This document shows positions 43,754 through 55,900 of a stretch of DNA of 64,000 bases, in pieces (position 1 is the first letter of the stretch; each line of letters starts with the position of its first letter). Both the position numbers and the translations under genes were made by a program. This stretch comes from Planctomycetota bacterium (GTDB lineage: Bacteria; Planctomycetota; Phycisphaerae; Phycisphaerales; UBA1924): positions 33,536 through 97,535 of the forward strand of contig JAEYUO010000032.1 in assembly GCA_023432465.1 (NCBI GenBank), read 5' to 3'. The notes under the pieces are model-generated. The model searched no databases. It saw nothing but the letters and a program-made list of their open reading frames with translations, and had not been told where the DNA came from.

Positions 43754-46700
43754 GTGCTCAACGCGATCATCAGGCTCTCGCTTTCCAACCGCGCCCTCAC
43801 GCTCGCGCTCGCCCTTGCGCTCTGCGTCTACGGCTTCGTCGCCGCATCCAGGCTCCCCGTCGATGTCCTCCCCGATCTCAACCGCCCCACCGTGGCAATC
43901 CTGACCGAAGCCCCCGGCCTCGCGCCGGAGGAAGTGGAAGTGCAGGTGACGTTCCCGATCGAGTCGAGCGTCAACGGCGCTCCCGGTGTCGAGCGGGTCC
44001 GCTCGGTCTCGGGACAAGGGCTCTCGGTCGTCCACGTCGAGTTCGGCTGGGGAACCGAGATCTACCGCAACCGCCAGATGGTCCAGGAGCGGCTCACGCA
44101 GCTCGCCGGCAAGCTCCCCGACGGTGTCACGCCCCACATGGGCGCGATCTCCTCAATCATGGGCGAGGTGCTCTACATCGGCATCACCAGCGAGACGCTC
44201 TCCCCGATGGATCAGCGCTCGATCGCCGACTGGATCGTGCGCCCCGCCATGCTCTCGGTGCCCGGCGTTGCGCAGGTCACCGTTCTGGGCGGCGATTTGC
44301 GTCAGTTCCGCGTCAAGGCCGATCCCGAGCGACTCAAGCTTTACGGGCTGACACTCGCCGACCTCGAGAACGCGCTGGCGGACTCCAACCGCAACACCGG
44401 CGGCGGCATTGTGCGCTCGGGCGAGCGAGAGTTGATCGTCCGCAATCTCGGCCGCGCCCGCACGGCCGACGACATTTCCGGTGCGCTGGTCTCCACCCGG
44501 ATGGGCAGGGAATCCGGCCCGCTCGGCCCGGTCGAGCACGCCATCCCCGTCTATGTCCGCGATGTCGCGCGTGTCGTGGAGCAGGGCGACCCGTACAAGC
44601 GCGGCGAGGGCTCGATGATGGCCCGCCCCGCCGTCATCATGGCCATCTCGAAGCAGCCGACCGCCGACACCCGCGAGCTGACCGCGAGGCTCGATGACCG
44701 GATCACCCAGCTCCGGCCCGGCCTGCCGGCGGGTCTGGTGCTCGATGCCGACATCTTCCGCCAGTCCCACTTCATCGAGGCCGCGATCGGCAACGTCATC
44801 GAGGCGCTGCGCGACGGATCCATCCTCGTCATCATCGTCCTCATCCTCTTCCTGCTCAGCGTGCGCACCACGGTCATCACGCTGACCGCCATCCCGCTCA
44901 GCCTCCTCACCACCTTCATCATCTTCTCCCTGATGGGTCAGTCGATTAACACGATGACCCTCGGCGGGATCGCGGTCGCGATCGGTGAACTCGTCGATGA
45001 TGCCATCGTGGGCGTCGAGAATGTTCACCGCCGTCTGCGCGAGGGCTCCGCGCGACACCGCGGCCTGTTGCAAGCGGTCTTCGACGCCACCAGTGAGGTT
45101 CGTGGCCCAATCCTGATCGGCACGATCATCGTGCTCCTGGTCTTCGTGCCCATGCTCGCGCTTCCCGGCCTGGCGGGGAAGCTCTTCGCCCCGCTCGCGC
45201 AGGCGTACATCATCTCCATCGCCGCCTCGATGATCGTCTCACTCACCGTGACGCCCGTGCTGGCTTACTGGCTCCTGGGGAAGCATGATTCGGCAAAGGC
45301 CGCGGCCAGCGAGCCGCCCAAGGATGCCGCAGTCCTCCGCTGGTGCAAGGCCCTGGCGCGCCGGGCCTACGCCTTGGCGCTCCCGCGGCCGTGGACGATC
45401 GTCGGCGGCTGCGCAGGGCTGGTCCTGCTGGCCGGCTTCGTCGTCACCCGCATCGGTGCCGAGTTTCTGCCCACGTTCAACGAGGGCACAGCCGTCGTGA
45501 CAATCGTCGCCGAGCCCGGCCTCTCGCTTGAATCTTCCGACCGCATGGGCCGTGCGGCCGAGCAGCTCTGCCTGGAAGTCCCGGAGGTGCGCAAAGTCGC
45601 CCGGCGCACCGGCCGCGCCGAGCAGGACGAGCACGCCCTGGGTGTTCATGTCAGCGAGCTTGAGGTTGACTTCTGGCGCGAGGATCAGGAGGCCGATCCC
45701 ATCTCCGGGCGCGCTCCGCCGGAGCGAAGCCGCCGCCGCGCCGAGATCTTCGCCGATATCCGCGAGCGGCTCGCCGCGCTCCCCGGCATCTACGTGTCGA
45801 TCGGCCAGCCGATCAGCCACCGGATCGAGCACCTCGAGTCTGGTGTGCAGGCCCAGGTAGTCCTCAAGATCTTTGGCGAGGACCTCAACACGCTGCGTTC
45901 GATCGCCGAATCGACCCGCGCGGCGATGGACGGGCTCACGGGCGTCACCGATTTGCAGATCGAGCGTCAGACGCTCATTCCGCAGGTTCGTATCCGCGTC
46001 GAGCCCGAGCGTGCGGCCCGATACGGCTTCCGCGTCGGCGAACTGGTGGACATTCTTCAGACCGTCACCGCGGGCAAGACGGTCTCGCAGGTCCTCGACG
46101 GTGTCCGGGCATACGACCTCATACTCACCCTCGACGATTCGTGGAAGGGTGAGGCGGGGCAGGCCATCGGCGATGTCCGCATCCTCTCTCCCTCCGGCGC
46201 GATCGCGCTGATCTCCGATGTCGCCGACATCCGCGAAGTCCCCGGGCCCAACGAGATCGCCCGTGAGAACGCCCAGCGTCGCATCGTCGTCTCCTGCAAC
46301 ATTCAGGGAGCGGACCTGGCCAGTACCGTCGCCGCTATCCGCGAGTCCGTGACAGCCGATGTCTTCCCAACTCTCCCTCCCGGGTACAGCATCGCGTTCG
46401 AGGGCCAGCACGAGGCCCAGAAGCGGGCCACCCGCGCCATCCTGCTGCTCAGCGCCGCTTCCCTCTCGCTCATGTTCGCCGTGCTCTACGCCTACTTCGG
46501 CAGTGCGATCATGGCCGGGCAGGTCATGCTCAACATCCCCATGGCATTCATCGGCGCTGTCGCCGCGCTCGCCATCGCCGGCCAACCCTTCAGCGTCGCC
46601 AGCCTCATCGGCCTTGTCTCCCTGTGCGGCATCGCCTCCCGCAACGGCCTGCTCATGATCAGCCACTACATCACCCTCATGCGCGATGAGAAGCTGCCCT

Positions 46701-46990
46701 TCGGACCGGAAGTGGTCATCCGCGGCAGCCAGGAGCGTGTCGCCCCGGTCCTCATGACCGCCCTTACCACCGGCCTTGCGATGATCCCGCTTCTTCTCAA
46801 TCCCGATGCCGCGGGCAAGGAGATCCTCTACCCGGTCGCCATCGTGGTGACCGGCGGGCTCGTTTCCTGCACGATCCTCGACTTCCTCGTCACCCCGACG
46901 GTCTTCCTGGCATTCGCCCGGCGCGCTGCCGAACGTCTTGCCAGCAGGACATCCATCCAGAACACCGCGCCGGCTTCCGGCGTCCAATGA
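43754..46990 (+). CDS. RND heavy-metal efflux pump (CusA/CzcA-like)
   Basis: A 1078-residue inner-membrane proton antiporter with about 12 transmembrane helices and two large periplasmic loops. The heavy-metal-type N-terminus (LPVDVLPDLNRPTV) and the TM4 motif AIGELVDDAIVGVENVHRRL, with its acidic proton-relay residues, mark the HME branch. The second half has ALTTGLAMIPLL. The metal cannot be read with certainty. Start GTG 43754 with an AGGA 8 nt upstream. Followed within 17 bp by the His-rich gene. Confidence 0.93.
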   Translation: MLNAIIRLSLSNRALTLALALALCVYGFVAASRLPVDVLPDLNRPTVAILTEAPGLAPEEVEVQVTFPIESSVNGAPGVERVRSVSGQGLSVVHVEFGWGTEIYRNRQMVQERLTQLAGKLPDGVTPHMGAISSIMGEVLYIGITSETLSPMDQRSIADWIVRPAMLSVPGVAQVTVLGGDLRQFRVKADPERLKLYGLTLADLENALADSNRNTGGGIVRSGERELIVRNLGRARTADDISGALVSTRMGRESGPLGPVEHAIPVYVRDVARVVEQGDPYKRGEGSMMARPAVIMAISKQPTADTRELTARLDDRITQLRPGLPAGLVLDADIFRQSHFIEAAIGNVIEALRDGSILVIIVLILFLLSVRTTVITLTAIPLSLLTTFIIFSLMGQSINTMTLGGIAVAIGELVDDAIVGVENVHRRLREGSARHRGLLQAVFDATSEVRGPILIGTIIVLLVFVPMLALPGLAGKLFAPLAQAYIISIAASMIVSLTVTPVLAYWLLGKHDSAKAAASEPPKDAAVLRWCKALARRAYALALPRPWTIVGGCAGLVLLAGFVVTRIGAEFLPTFNEGTAVVTIVAEPGLSLESSDRMGRAAEQLCLEVPEVRKVARRTGRAEQDEHALGVHVSELEVDFWREDQEADPISGRAPPERSRRRAEIFADIRERLAALPGIYVSIGQPISHRIEHLESGVQAQVVLKIFGEDLNTLRSIAESTRAAMDGLTGVTDLQIERQTLIPQVRIRVEPERAARYGFRVGELVDILQTVTAGKTVSQVLDGVRAYDLILTLDDSWKGEAGQAIGDVRILSPSGAIALISDVADIREVPGPNEIARENAQRRIVVSCNIQGADLASTVAAIRESVTADVFPTLPPGYSIAFEGQHEAQKRATRAILLLSAASLSLMFAVLYAYFGSAIMAGQVMLNIPMAFIGAVAALAIAGQPFSVASLIGLVSLCGIASRNGLLMISHYITLMRDEKLPFGPEVVIRGSQERVAPVLMTALTTGLAMIPLLLNPDAAGKEILYPVAIVVTGGLVSCTILDFLVTPTVFLAFARRAAERLASRTSIQNTAPASGVQ

Positions 46991-47007
46991 ACACAGGAGC
47001 ACCACCC

Positions 47008-48471
47008 ATGAAGTTCCAATCCACCATTGCCGTTCTGATCACCGCCGCGGGCTTCGCCATCGCCGGTGCCCCCTCGGCCGCGATCGCCCAGCATGACCAC
47101 GGGCACGCGCATGCCGAGGTCAAGCCCGCGGAGACGCTCGGCGAGGCTATCTCGCGGATCCGCGAGGAACTCGCCGAGATTCAGCGGCTGCTCGCCGCCA
47201 AGTCCGTCCTGGCAGCGCATGAACCCGCCGATGTCATCGTCGAACTGGCCGGCTCGATCGGCCGGCTCGCCCTCAAGCCCGACAGCGGTGTGCCGCGCAT
47301 GAAAGTCCGAGATGCCAACATCGCCGGCAAGGACCTCGCGAAGGTCGCCGAGGAGTTCCACCTCGCGGCGGACAAGAACGACGCCGCGGCCTGTGCGCAG
47401 CTCCTTCCGAGACTGGCCGAGCTCGTCGATGCGCTCAACGTCTTCTCGCCCGAGAAGTGGGTGTGCGACATGTTCTGCGAGCCCGGCAAGGTCTTCGACG
47501 GACCCGGCACCTGCCCGGTGTGCAAGATGGCGTACCGGCCCGTCTCGCAGGTGCCTTACACAGCGAATGTCGCGCCCTCGCCGATGCCCGTGCAGCCCGG
47601 CGCGAAGACCGACCTGACCATCCGCCTTGTCGATCCCCTGGGCAGCATCGTGAAGCTCGATCAACTGGAGATCGTGCACGAGGAGCCGCTGCACCTGCTC
47701 ATGGTCTCTTCAGACCTCTCGTGGTACGCCCACGAGCACCCCGCGCCTCAGCCCGATGGGACCTTCAAGCTCCCGGGCTTTGTCTTCCCCGCGCCCGGCG
47801 AGTACATCCTCTATCACGACTACACCCCCAAGGGCAAGCCGCAGCAGGTTCCGCAGTTCAAGATCAAGATCGCCGGCGATGCGCCCGCTCCCAAGCCCCT
47901 CATCGAAGACTACGACATCGTGGCCAACATCGATGGCTACGAGTTCCGTGTCCGGTGCAACGGCGAGAAGTTCCACGCCGGCGAGGACTCCATCATCCGT
48001 ATCGGAATCGATCGGGATGGCGCTTCGGTCACCGACATCGAGCCATATCTGGGCGCGATGGGTCACTTGGTCATCATCAGCCAGGACCTCAAGCAGTTTG
48101 TCCACAGTCACCCGCTGGACATGGACCACGATGACCACGACGACGACCACAAAGATGAGGCTGCCCACGGGCATGGTGATGGGCATGATCACGGGCACGG
48201 CCATGCTGGGCATGATCACGAGTCCATCATGAAGTCCGCGCGGGCAGCCGTGGCCCTTGCGAACGGCAAGCCCTCGGACATCGTCTTCCACGCCGTCTTC
48301 CCCAAGCCCGGTCTCTACAAGGCATTCGCCCAGTTCAAGCACAAGGGCAAGATCCTGACCTATCCGTTCGTCATCGACGCGGTCCCGGGCGATCACGATG
48401 CCGATCACGACCACGATGCGGATCATGGCGACTCGGGCCATGGCCACGGCGATCATGGAGCGAAGAAGTGA
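47008..48471 (+). CDS. Exported His-rich metal-binding protein
   Basis: A 487-residue protein with signal peptide, a HDHGHAHAE stretch near the mature N-terminus, a heavy-metal-binding domain (CDMFCEP, then GTCPVCKMAYRP), beta-rich domains and a long His/Asp tail (clusters of HDD, HGHG and DHDH). ATG 47008 is preferred over 46987, which overlaps the pump stop: it has CAGGAG 8 nt upstream and begins directly at the signal peptide. Encoded between pump and outer-membrane channel, so it is a likely periplasmic metal buffer or chaperone for the pump. Confidence 0.85.
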   Translation: MKFQSTIAVLITAAGFAIAGAPSAAIAQHDHGHAHAEVKPAETLGEAISRIREELAEIQRLLAAKSVLAAHEPADVIVELAGSIGRLALKPDSGVPRMKVRDANIAGKDLAKVAEEFHLAADKNDAAACAQLLPRLAELVDALNVFSPEKWVCDMFCEPGKVFDGPGTCPVCKMAYRPVSQVPYTANVAPSPMPVQPGAKTDLTIRLVDPLGSIVKLDQLEIVHEEPLHLLMVSSDLSWYAHEHPAPQPDGTFKLPGFVFPAPGEYILYHDYTPKGKPQQVPQFKIKIAGDAPAPKPLIEDYDIVANIDGYEFRVRCNGEKFHAGEDSIIRIGIDRDGASVTDIEPYLGAMGHLVIISQDLKQFVHSHPLDMDHDDHDDDHKDEAAHGHGDGHDHGHGHAGHDHESIMKSARAAVALANGKPSDIVFHAVFPKPGLYKAFAQFKHKGKILTYPFVIDAVPGDHDADHDHDADHGDSGHGHGDHGAKK

Positions 48472-49841
48472 GCCTGCTTTCTGGCAACCGATTGCGATCC
48501 GGTGCACTGCGTGCCGCGATGCTTCTCGCGGCCGCGGGGTGTGCGGCCTGCGTCTCGACCGATGCATCCAACGACATCGAGCGGTCGCAGCAACTCGTGG
48601 CGAGCCGGGCGAACCTGGCGGCCGACTGGCTGGCCCCGCTGGATGCCGCCGCGCAGTGGGATGACGCCTCCCCGCTTGATGTTGAAACCGCGGTTGCCTC
48701 GGCGCTTTCCCGCAGCCCGGAGCTCCGCGCGAAGGTGGAGGAGGTAGCACGTTCGCGGGCGGAACTGGTCCAGGCGGGCCTGCTGCCCAACCCCGTTCTC
48801 AGCCTCTCGCTCGGCTTTCCAATCGCCGGTGCGGATGGCGGCACGAGCATCGGCGCTTCGCTGGTCCAGAACTTCGCCGCCATCCTCTCGACCGGTCGCC
48901 GCAAGGAGGCCGCGAATGCCGAGCTTGAGCGATCCGTGCTCGAACTCAGCGATGCGGCGATCTCCACGGCGGCCCGCGCCCGAACCCTCCACGCCGCGGT
49001 CGCGTTGGCCGATCAGGCCGCGGCGTTCGCCGATGAGAACGCCAGCCTTGTGCAAAGATCCCTCGACCTCACCCAGCGGCGCATGGATGCGGGCGAGGCG
49101 AGCCGACTGGACCTCAACCGGGTCCGCGTTCTGCTCCGCCAGGCCCAGGTCGAGGCGTCCCAGCTCCGCGCTGCGGCGGATACCACCCGGCGCGAACTCC
49201 TGCTCCAGATGGGCGTGCCCGAGCGGGATGCAACATTTGCCGTCATCCCCCAGCCCCCCAGCTCCGGCAGCATCCCGGAAGAGTCCGTCGTGATCGAGCT
49301 TGCCTCATCGCAGCGACTCGATGTCGCCGCCGCGATCGCCTCCGCGGATGCCGCGGCGAGCCGGGCGGGCATCGCCGAGAAGTCACGGTTTGATGTCCAC
49401 GCCGGGGCCGACTATGAGCGTGATGAGGACGGCCGCGACACGCTCGGCCCGAGCGTTGAGATCCCGATCCCGATCTTCGATACCGGCGACGCCCGCATTG
49501 CCGCGGCGCGGGCCGAGGCCCGGGCCCTGTCCCATCGCGCTCAGGCGGCGCGACAACAGGCGATCGGGGAGGCACGGAGTGCGTGGATCCGGGCGAGGGC
49601 CGACGAAGAGGCGTCCGCCGCCTTCGCGACGGAGATCGTGCAGCTGGCCGATGAGAACCTTGAACTCGCCCGGCGTGCCTATGACGCCGGCGAGGAAGAC
49701 CTGACTGTTCTGCTCGAGACGCAGCGATCGCGCATCGCCGCGAAGCTTGAACTGCTCAAGCTCCGCGAGCGTGCGGTCCGCAGCCGGATCGAGCTCGAGC
49801 GGGCAGTGGGGGGGTCGCTCCCCGCGTCGCCCGCTTCCTGA
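48468..49841 (+). CDS. TolC/CusC-like outer-membrane channel
   Basis: A 457-residue outer-membrane efflux protein: signal ending in a lipobox-like AAAGCAAC, and two repeated helical hairpins (about 90-230 and 280-440) with LPNPVLSLSLG and the strand pattern of TolC. The GTG start overlaps the preceding stop (GTGA) and GGAG lies just upstream. It closes the operon and completes the tripartite pump. Confidence 0.88.
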   Translation: MSLLSGNRLRSGALRAAMLLAAAGCAACVSTDASNDIERSQQLVASRANLAADWLAPLDAAAQWDDASPLDVETAVASALSRSPELRAKVEEVARSRAELVQAGLLPNPVLSLSLGFPIAGADGGTSIGASLVQNFAAILSTGRRKEAANAELERSVLELSDAAISTAARARTLHAAVALADQAAAFADENASLVQRSLDLTQRRMDAGEASRLDLNRVRVLLRQAQVEASQLRAAADTTRRELLLQMGVPERDATFAVIPQPPSSGSIPEESVVIELASSQRLDVAAAIASADAAASRAGIAEKSRFDVHAGADYERDEDGRDTLGPSVEIPIPIFDTGDARIAAARAEARALSHRAQAARQQAIGEARSAWIRARADEEASAAFATEIVQLADENLELARRAYDAGEEDLTVLLETQRSRIAAKLELLKLRERAVRSRIELERAVGGSLPASPAS

Positions 49842-49865
49842 GGCTTGTACTCACCATCAACGAAA

Positions 49866-49893
49866 AAGGGGCGTGCCACGCGGCACGCCCCTT
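49866..49893. terminator. Rho-independent terminator between convergent genes
   Basis: A perfect 12-bp stem (AAGGGGCGTGCC, ACGC, GGCACGCCCCTT). On the minus strand it is followed by a T-run (from the A-run at 49863-49867), so it is a standard terminator for the giant gene and may also stop the efflux operon. Confidence 0.75.
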
Positions 49894-49917
49894 GTCGTTT
49901 GAGTTTGCTCGACCCGA

Positions 49918-52900
49918 TCAGATGGTCGAGAGGGGGTTGGTGAGTCCGATCGGGGCGCCCAGCGTGCCCCAGCCGCCGTTGAAGTTGAGGTCGTAGTGCG
50001 TGAAGCCGACGACGATCGGCGTGGCCGCCGAGACCACCAGCGAGAACGCCGCGGGGCCCGGACGCGACAGGACCGACGGGAACTGATCGACCGCGAGGAA
50101 CGCGAAGTCGTCCGCGGCGATGTTGACCGTCTGGGTGGCGGTGGCTCCGTCGAAGAACAGGATGTCGATGGTGACCTGGATCGTGGTGGATGCCGGGTTG
50201 TAGATCGACAGCTGCTCGCGGTAGTTGATGCCCGCCTGAGCCGGCACGACATATGCATCGCCGATGACGTACTCCAGAGCAGCCGCGGTCGCGGTGTTGG
50301 AGGCGTCGCCATCGCCGTTGCGGTACATGAACGTGTTGAGCGTGACCGGAGAGCTCGCGGTGTACCGCAGGCCCGCCTGCTGCCCGTTGAGCAGACCGAG
50401 CTGCTGACCCGTCAGGTTCAGCACGCTGCCCGGGGCGACGTTGTAGATTCGGACCAGGTCGGGGAGATCGAGCCGCGAGTACGAGGCGCGGATCGTGACG
50501 GTCGAGGTGACCGACTCGGTGTTCAGGATCGAGAGGCTTGTGGTCACGCCCGAGCCGCGGGTGATCTGCGGGACAACGCCCTCGATCGCGCCGCCGGTCG
50601 AATCGCCGTTGAGCCCGTCGCCGCCGCCGTTGGCGATGTTGTACGAGCTGAGGGCCGCGACGATCGGGGCCGCGGTCGTGATGCGGACGCCGAACGAGCC
50701 CTGACGCGAGATGCGGCCGTCGGCGTCGATGTTCACACCCGAGCGGCGATTGGCCCGGATGTTCTGCGTGAAGCTGAACTGCTGACCGTCCTCATAGAAC
50801 AGTTCGATGGTGGCGAGTTGGTCGGTCGAGGTCGGGTTGTAGAACACCAGGAAGTCGCGGAACAGCGACGGATCCTTGTGCACCTGGGCAAACGTCCAGA
50901 CAGTGCTGGTCGCGTTGTTGAACGACTCACCGACCGACACGTCAAAGTCGTAGCGGCTGAGCGTCGCGCCGAGCTGCGCACTGGAGCGGATCTCCAGGGC
51001 GTAGGGCGTGTTCAGCCGGACCAGCGATGCGCCCGGGTTGGACTTGCTGAACACCGTAATGCCGCCGCGGCTGTTCGCCGGGATGCTGCCGGAGAAGATC
51101 GGCGTGTTCTGGGCCGCGCCGGTCTCGTACCGGGCAAAGACCTGGTAGGTCACGGGGAAGGCGTTGGGGTTGACGATGGGGACGAACTCATCAACGCCCG
51201 GCCCCGAGAAGCCCTCGGCGAAGTAGAGGAAGTGCGTCAGCGGCTGGCTGGCGACACGCACCGCGTACGAGCCCGTGGCCGCGCCGATCGGCTCGACCAG
51301 GACGTAGTAGATCGAGCTTGCCGAGGCGTTGAACGAGACCGCGGCGGTCGCGCCCGGGATGCCCGCGGCATCCTGCACAAGCTGGTTCTGCGTGGCGTCG
51401 AAGATCCGGACGCGACCGTCGATCAGGCCGCCGTCGGGGACGTTGATCTGCACCCACACCCGGCCGGCGGCCAGCGTGGTGAAGCGGAACAGGTCCGTGT
51501 CGCCGGTGTAGTTGACAACGCCCGTCGCCGAGCCGCTGCCATCCTGCCCGTTGATCGCGATCGCCGTGGCATCGCCGAACTCGCCCGCGTTGGCATGGTC
51601 GTCCGGAGCGGGGCCGGGGCCGCCGCCGCCGGGGAGCTGACCGGTGACCTGCACCGTGTACGAGCCCACCGCCGTCGCGCCCGATGCCGTGGCATCCGGC
51701 AGGACGAGCACGTAGTACACCGAGCCTGTCGCGCCCGCGGTGAAGCTCACCTGGGCCGAATCGCCGTTGCCCGTGCCGGTTCCGATGAGCGTGAAGGCGG
51801 CGTTGAAGATGCGGACCTGCGGGTTCAGGCTGCTGCCGGGGGTCGTGATGCGGACCGTCGTGTTCCCGGCCTCGAGCACCGCGAACCGGAACAGATCGCT
51901 GTCCGTCCCGGGGACGATGACGCCCGTGCTCGTGCCCACGGCGGTCGTCGGGGCCAGCGTGATGACATCGCGAGGATCGACGATCGATCCGAACTCGCCC
52001 GCATCCGGGTGATCATCAACGGGGGCCGTCGCGACGCTCACCGTGTAGGTGCCGATCTCGTCGGGCTGATCCATGCCGACCGTGCCGGGGGTCACGACGA
52101 TGAAGTACTGCTGGTTGATGTTGATGGCCGGGATGGTCACCGTGACCGAGCCGCCCGTGCCATCGGTCGATGCGACGATCACCACGTTGTTCTGGTTGCG
52201 GATCTCCACCCGCGGAGCCAGGCCGCTGTCGGGCGTGGTGATGGTGATCTGGGCCTCGCCGGTCGCCGGCGCGGTGAAGCGGAACAGATCGCTGTCGAGG
52301 CTCTGCTCGATGTTGCCGTCCGCCGAGCCGGTGCCTGTCTGCGTCAGGCCGTCGAACGCCAGCAGGATCTGCGTTCCGAGCGGGAAGTCCGCCAGGTTCG
52401 GGTGGTCGTCGGTCGCCGCGACGCGGACCGTGATGTCGTAGTTGCCAAAGTGCACATCGGGGTCGAAGCCCGACACCACGAACCAGTAGCGCCGGCCCGC
52501 GGTCATGCTGAAGGGCGCGACGGAATCGAACGCGCCGACCGAGGAATCGTCGTTGAACGAGATCTGCTGGAACACCTCGAAGCCCGACATCATCGGGTTG
52601 TTGGGGTTCCACCGGCCGTCGAGGGTCTGTTCATAGACACGCACGAACGGATCGAGCGACCCGCTCATCGAGGTCACCGTGACGGTCGCGGTCTCAAAGT
52701 CCTCGGCATCGAAGAAGAAGATGTCGGTGTCCGACGGGGTCTCGATGACGCCCTGCGCGGAGGCCGTGCCGAAGAACGGCTGCAGCACCAGTTCCGTCGC
52801 CGCGGTCCAGTCGCCATCGTCGGCGTGGTCGTCGGTGATCAGCGGCACGCTGACGGTGATCTGATAGCCGCCCTCGCTGCCGTTGGATCCGTCGACCGTG

Positions 52901-55900
52901 AGGAAGAAGCGGTCGCCCTGCGTCGCGAAGAACTGCAGCGTGACGGTCTGCCCGGGCAGCGGGGTCTGGCTGCTGGCGATGATGTTGAAGTCGCCGTCGA
53001 GCGCGATGGTCGCCGCCTCGAGCAACTGGTTGGTCGGCGTGACGGTGACGGTGATGAAGCCCGTCGAGGGCGCGATGCCCGCAAATCCGTCAACATCGTT
53101 GGGGTTCTGGAAGACGCCCGAGACCACATCGTCGATGATGCCCGAGATCTCTCCCTGGCCGGTGGTCGGATCGATGGGGATCGGCGAGGACTGCACGCCC
53201 AGCGCGTGGTCGTCGATCCCGTTGAGCGTCGGGGTCGCGTTGATGAGCAGCTCGTACGCGCCGGTGGCGTGACGCCAATCGACCTTCGCCGCGATGGCGG
53301 GGTCCATGTCCGCGGCGATCAGCCGAAACGCGCTCTCGACCTGCACGAAGTACGACTCGCCCGCGACGACGTTCATCACGATCCGCGGGTCGCGGTGGCT
53401 GAACGTGCGGCCGTCGAACGAACCCGCGAACGTCACATCCGTCGCGCCGCCGACCTCGAACGGATCGTCCGCGCCGACGACATAGAACTCGCTCGCGGGG
53501 TTCGGGGAGAGGATCTCCTCGAAGTCGTTGTTGAAGATGCGGACCACCGCGTCGAGTGGGCTGTTGAAGGTCTTCTCCTTCAGCACCGCCGTGACCTCGC
53601 CGGTCAGCGTGTCGATCTGCTGCTCCTGGAACTGACTGGTGATGCCCAGGGTGGAGATGCGGATCTCCACCGTGCCCGTCGCCGGCGCGCGGAACTTGTA
53701 GAGGTCCGTGTCATTGACCTGCTCGATCACCGACAGGTCGCGGTTGTGCTGCACAACGATGCCCGCCGGGGTCACGTCGTACACGCGGGTGTAGAACGAG
53801 CTCGGCGGATTGCCGTGCGGGTTCAGGAAGTTGCGCGTGTCGCCGGTGTTCACATTGACCGAGAGCTCGGGCGCGATGGCGAACTGCCCCTCGCCCGGGA
53901 CTTCGAGCACCGTCGAGATGAGGTCCGGGTGCACGCCGTTATCGACATCCGGATCGGCCAGCGGCGGCAGAGCATCGACCGTGACCACCAGCGAGTACCG
54001 GCCCGTGCCGGTGCCACCCGATGCGCTCACCTCGATGTAGTACACCTCGCCGCCCCAGACCTGGAAGCCCGGCGCCGCGGCATCGCTGCCCGGGCCGGAG
54101 AGCTCGCCCAGCGAGCCGTCGATCGCGCCCGAGGGATCGGGGAACGGCGGGGCGATCGTCTCGTTCTCGTAGATCAGCACGAGGTTGGAGTCGTATACAC
54201 GGATGAAGGAGTTGAAGAACGCATCCGCCGTCGGCGAGAGCGTGATGTTGACGCGGGAGCTCTGCCGCTCGAGACGATCCCACGTGCCGGCCAGAGTGTC
54301 GTCGTGGTTGTGAATCGCAAACACCGTCGGCCGTCCGATCAGCGCCGGATCGGCCGGAGTTTCGCCATCGACGCCGCCGTCAAGATCGAACCACTGGAAT
54401 CCGAACGGACCGACATCAAACTTGGCGACCTGGGTGATCTGATCGTCGCCGTCGATGTCCTCGAAGTCGCCACCGACATACAGCACTTCAAACGGCGACA
54501 CGAAGGCCGGCTCTTCATCCTCAAAAGCCTCGATCGTGCGGAATGTCCCCGTGGTGCTGGTTGCCAACGGACCGAAGGCCTCGCCGTCCCACAACTGCAG
54601 CAGGCCCGTTGTCGGTCCGCCCGCATCATCGCCGCCGATGACCAGCAGGGGCACATCGCCCGTCATGCCCATCGCATCCGGCGGGAACCAGACATGCATC
54701 GCCCGCACCGCGCCCGGCGAGCCGCCGACATCCACCCACCGAGTGCCCTCCGTTCCGTCGAAGCGGCTGGCCTCCCAGATCGCCAGGTTGCCGCCGCGGT
54801 TTGTGAACGAACCGCCGACCACGAGCACCTCGGCCTCGGAGTCCGTGCCGTCCATATCGACAAACGGAACCAGGAACGTGCTGAGCGAGAGCACCTCGCC
54901 GCCCGTCACGCCCACCACGCCGGCATTCGTGATGGATGAGCCCAGCGCACGCCACTCGTTCGCGAGCATCGGGTCGGCCTCGGGCCGCCCGAACATCGCA
55001 ATGTTGTTCACACCGGCCAAGGCACCCGCGGTGGTGAAGCCGCCGCCGACGACCAGCTGTGCCGGGCGATCCGGCGGGGCTTCCAGCATGCCCATCCCAT
55101 CGGGGTCTTCTTCCTGCTCGGGGTCAAAGACCGTCAGCGCCCGCACCACCCCTGCGCCGCCGGTCACGCCGCCACCAAGTGCGTCGCCAAACACGCCGCC
55201 GCTGTCGGGGTCATAGCCGAGACCAACCACATTGTTGACCGGGAAGCCGCTGAGGTCGGTGAAGTCGCCACCGATGATCAGCTCATCCGGCGTTGTTGCG
55301 ACCTCAAGGTTGAACGTCGTCAGCGCAAACACCGGTCCGTTCGTGTTGAACGCGGGCAGGCCCGGGTCGAGCGGGTCGAGCGTCGGGCTCCAGATCCACC
55401 GTCCGCCAAACGGAATGCGGAATGCGAGGTTCGTGTTCTCCTCGCCGTTCACGTTGTCAAAGTCGCCGCCCGCGACGAGGATCGGCCCGAAGCGGGTGCC
55501 CGCGCCATCGGGGTCCCACAGCGTCATCGCGTAGATGTGGCCATCGATACCGCCGGATTCCTCATCCAGCCCGCCTGCGAACCACCATCGGTCCGCATCC
55601 CAAATCGCCGCGTTCGCAACGGGGATGTTCCCCGCCTGCGCGAAGTTGCCGCCGACATACAGCGCCGAGCCCTCATCCCCGTCGTCCCCGTCGTACTCGC
55701 CCAGCATATCGACCGGCGGCACGAACTGGAACACGTCGGTATCGCCCGTGTCATGAATCCGGCCGCGGCCGGCCGCCGTCTGAATGAAGCTGCGGTCCAG
55801 CGTCGCATTCGGAGGAGCGCCCTCTCCCTGGAACACCAGTGTCGGCGCGCCGAAGATCAGCGGCGTGGCCTGCTGGAAGTTCGCCGGGGTGAGCGGGTCC

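Noticed and set aside
45239..47005. A 588-codon minus-strand frame
   Set aside because: Complement of the CusA-like pump, with the repetitive charged composition typical of antisense frames.
49996..54939. A 1647-codon open frame on the plus strand
   Set aside because: It is the complement of the giant gene, which has a signal-like N-terminus, recognisable beta domains and a terminator. The antisense product is Arg/Asp/Val-rich with no domain, as expected of a frame shadow in high-GC DNA.
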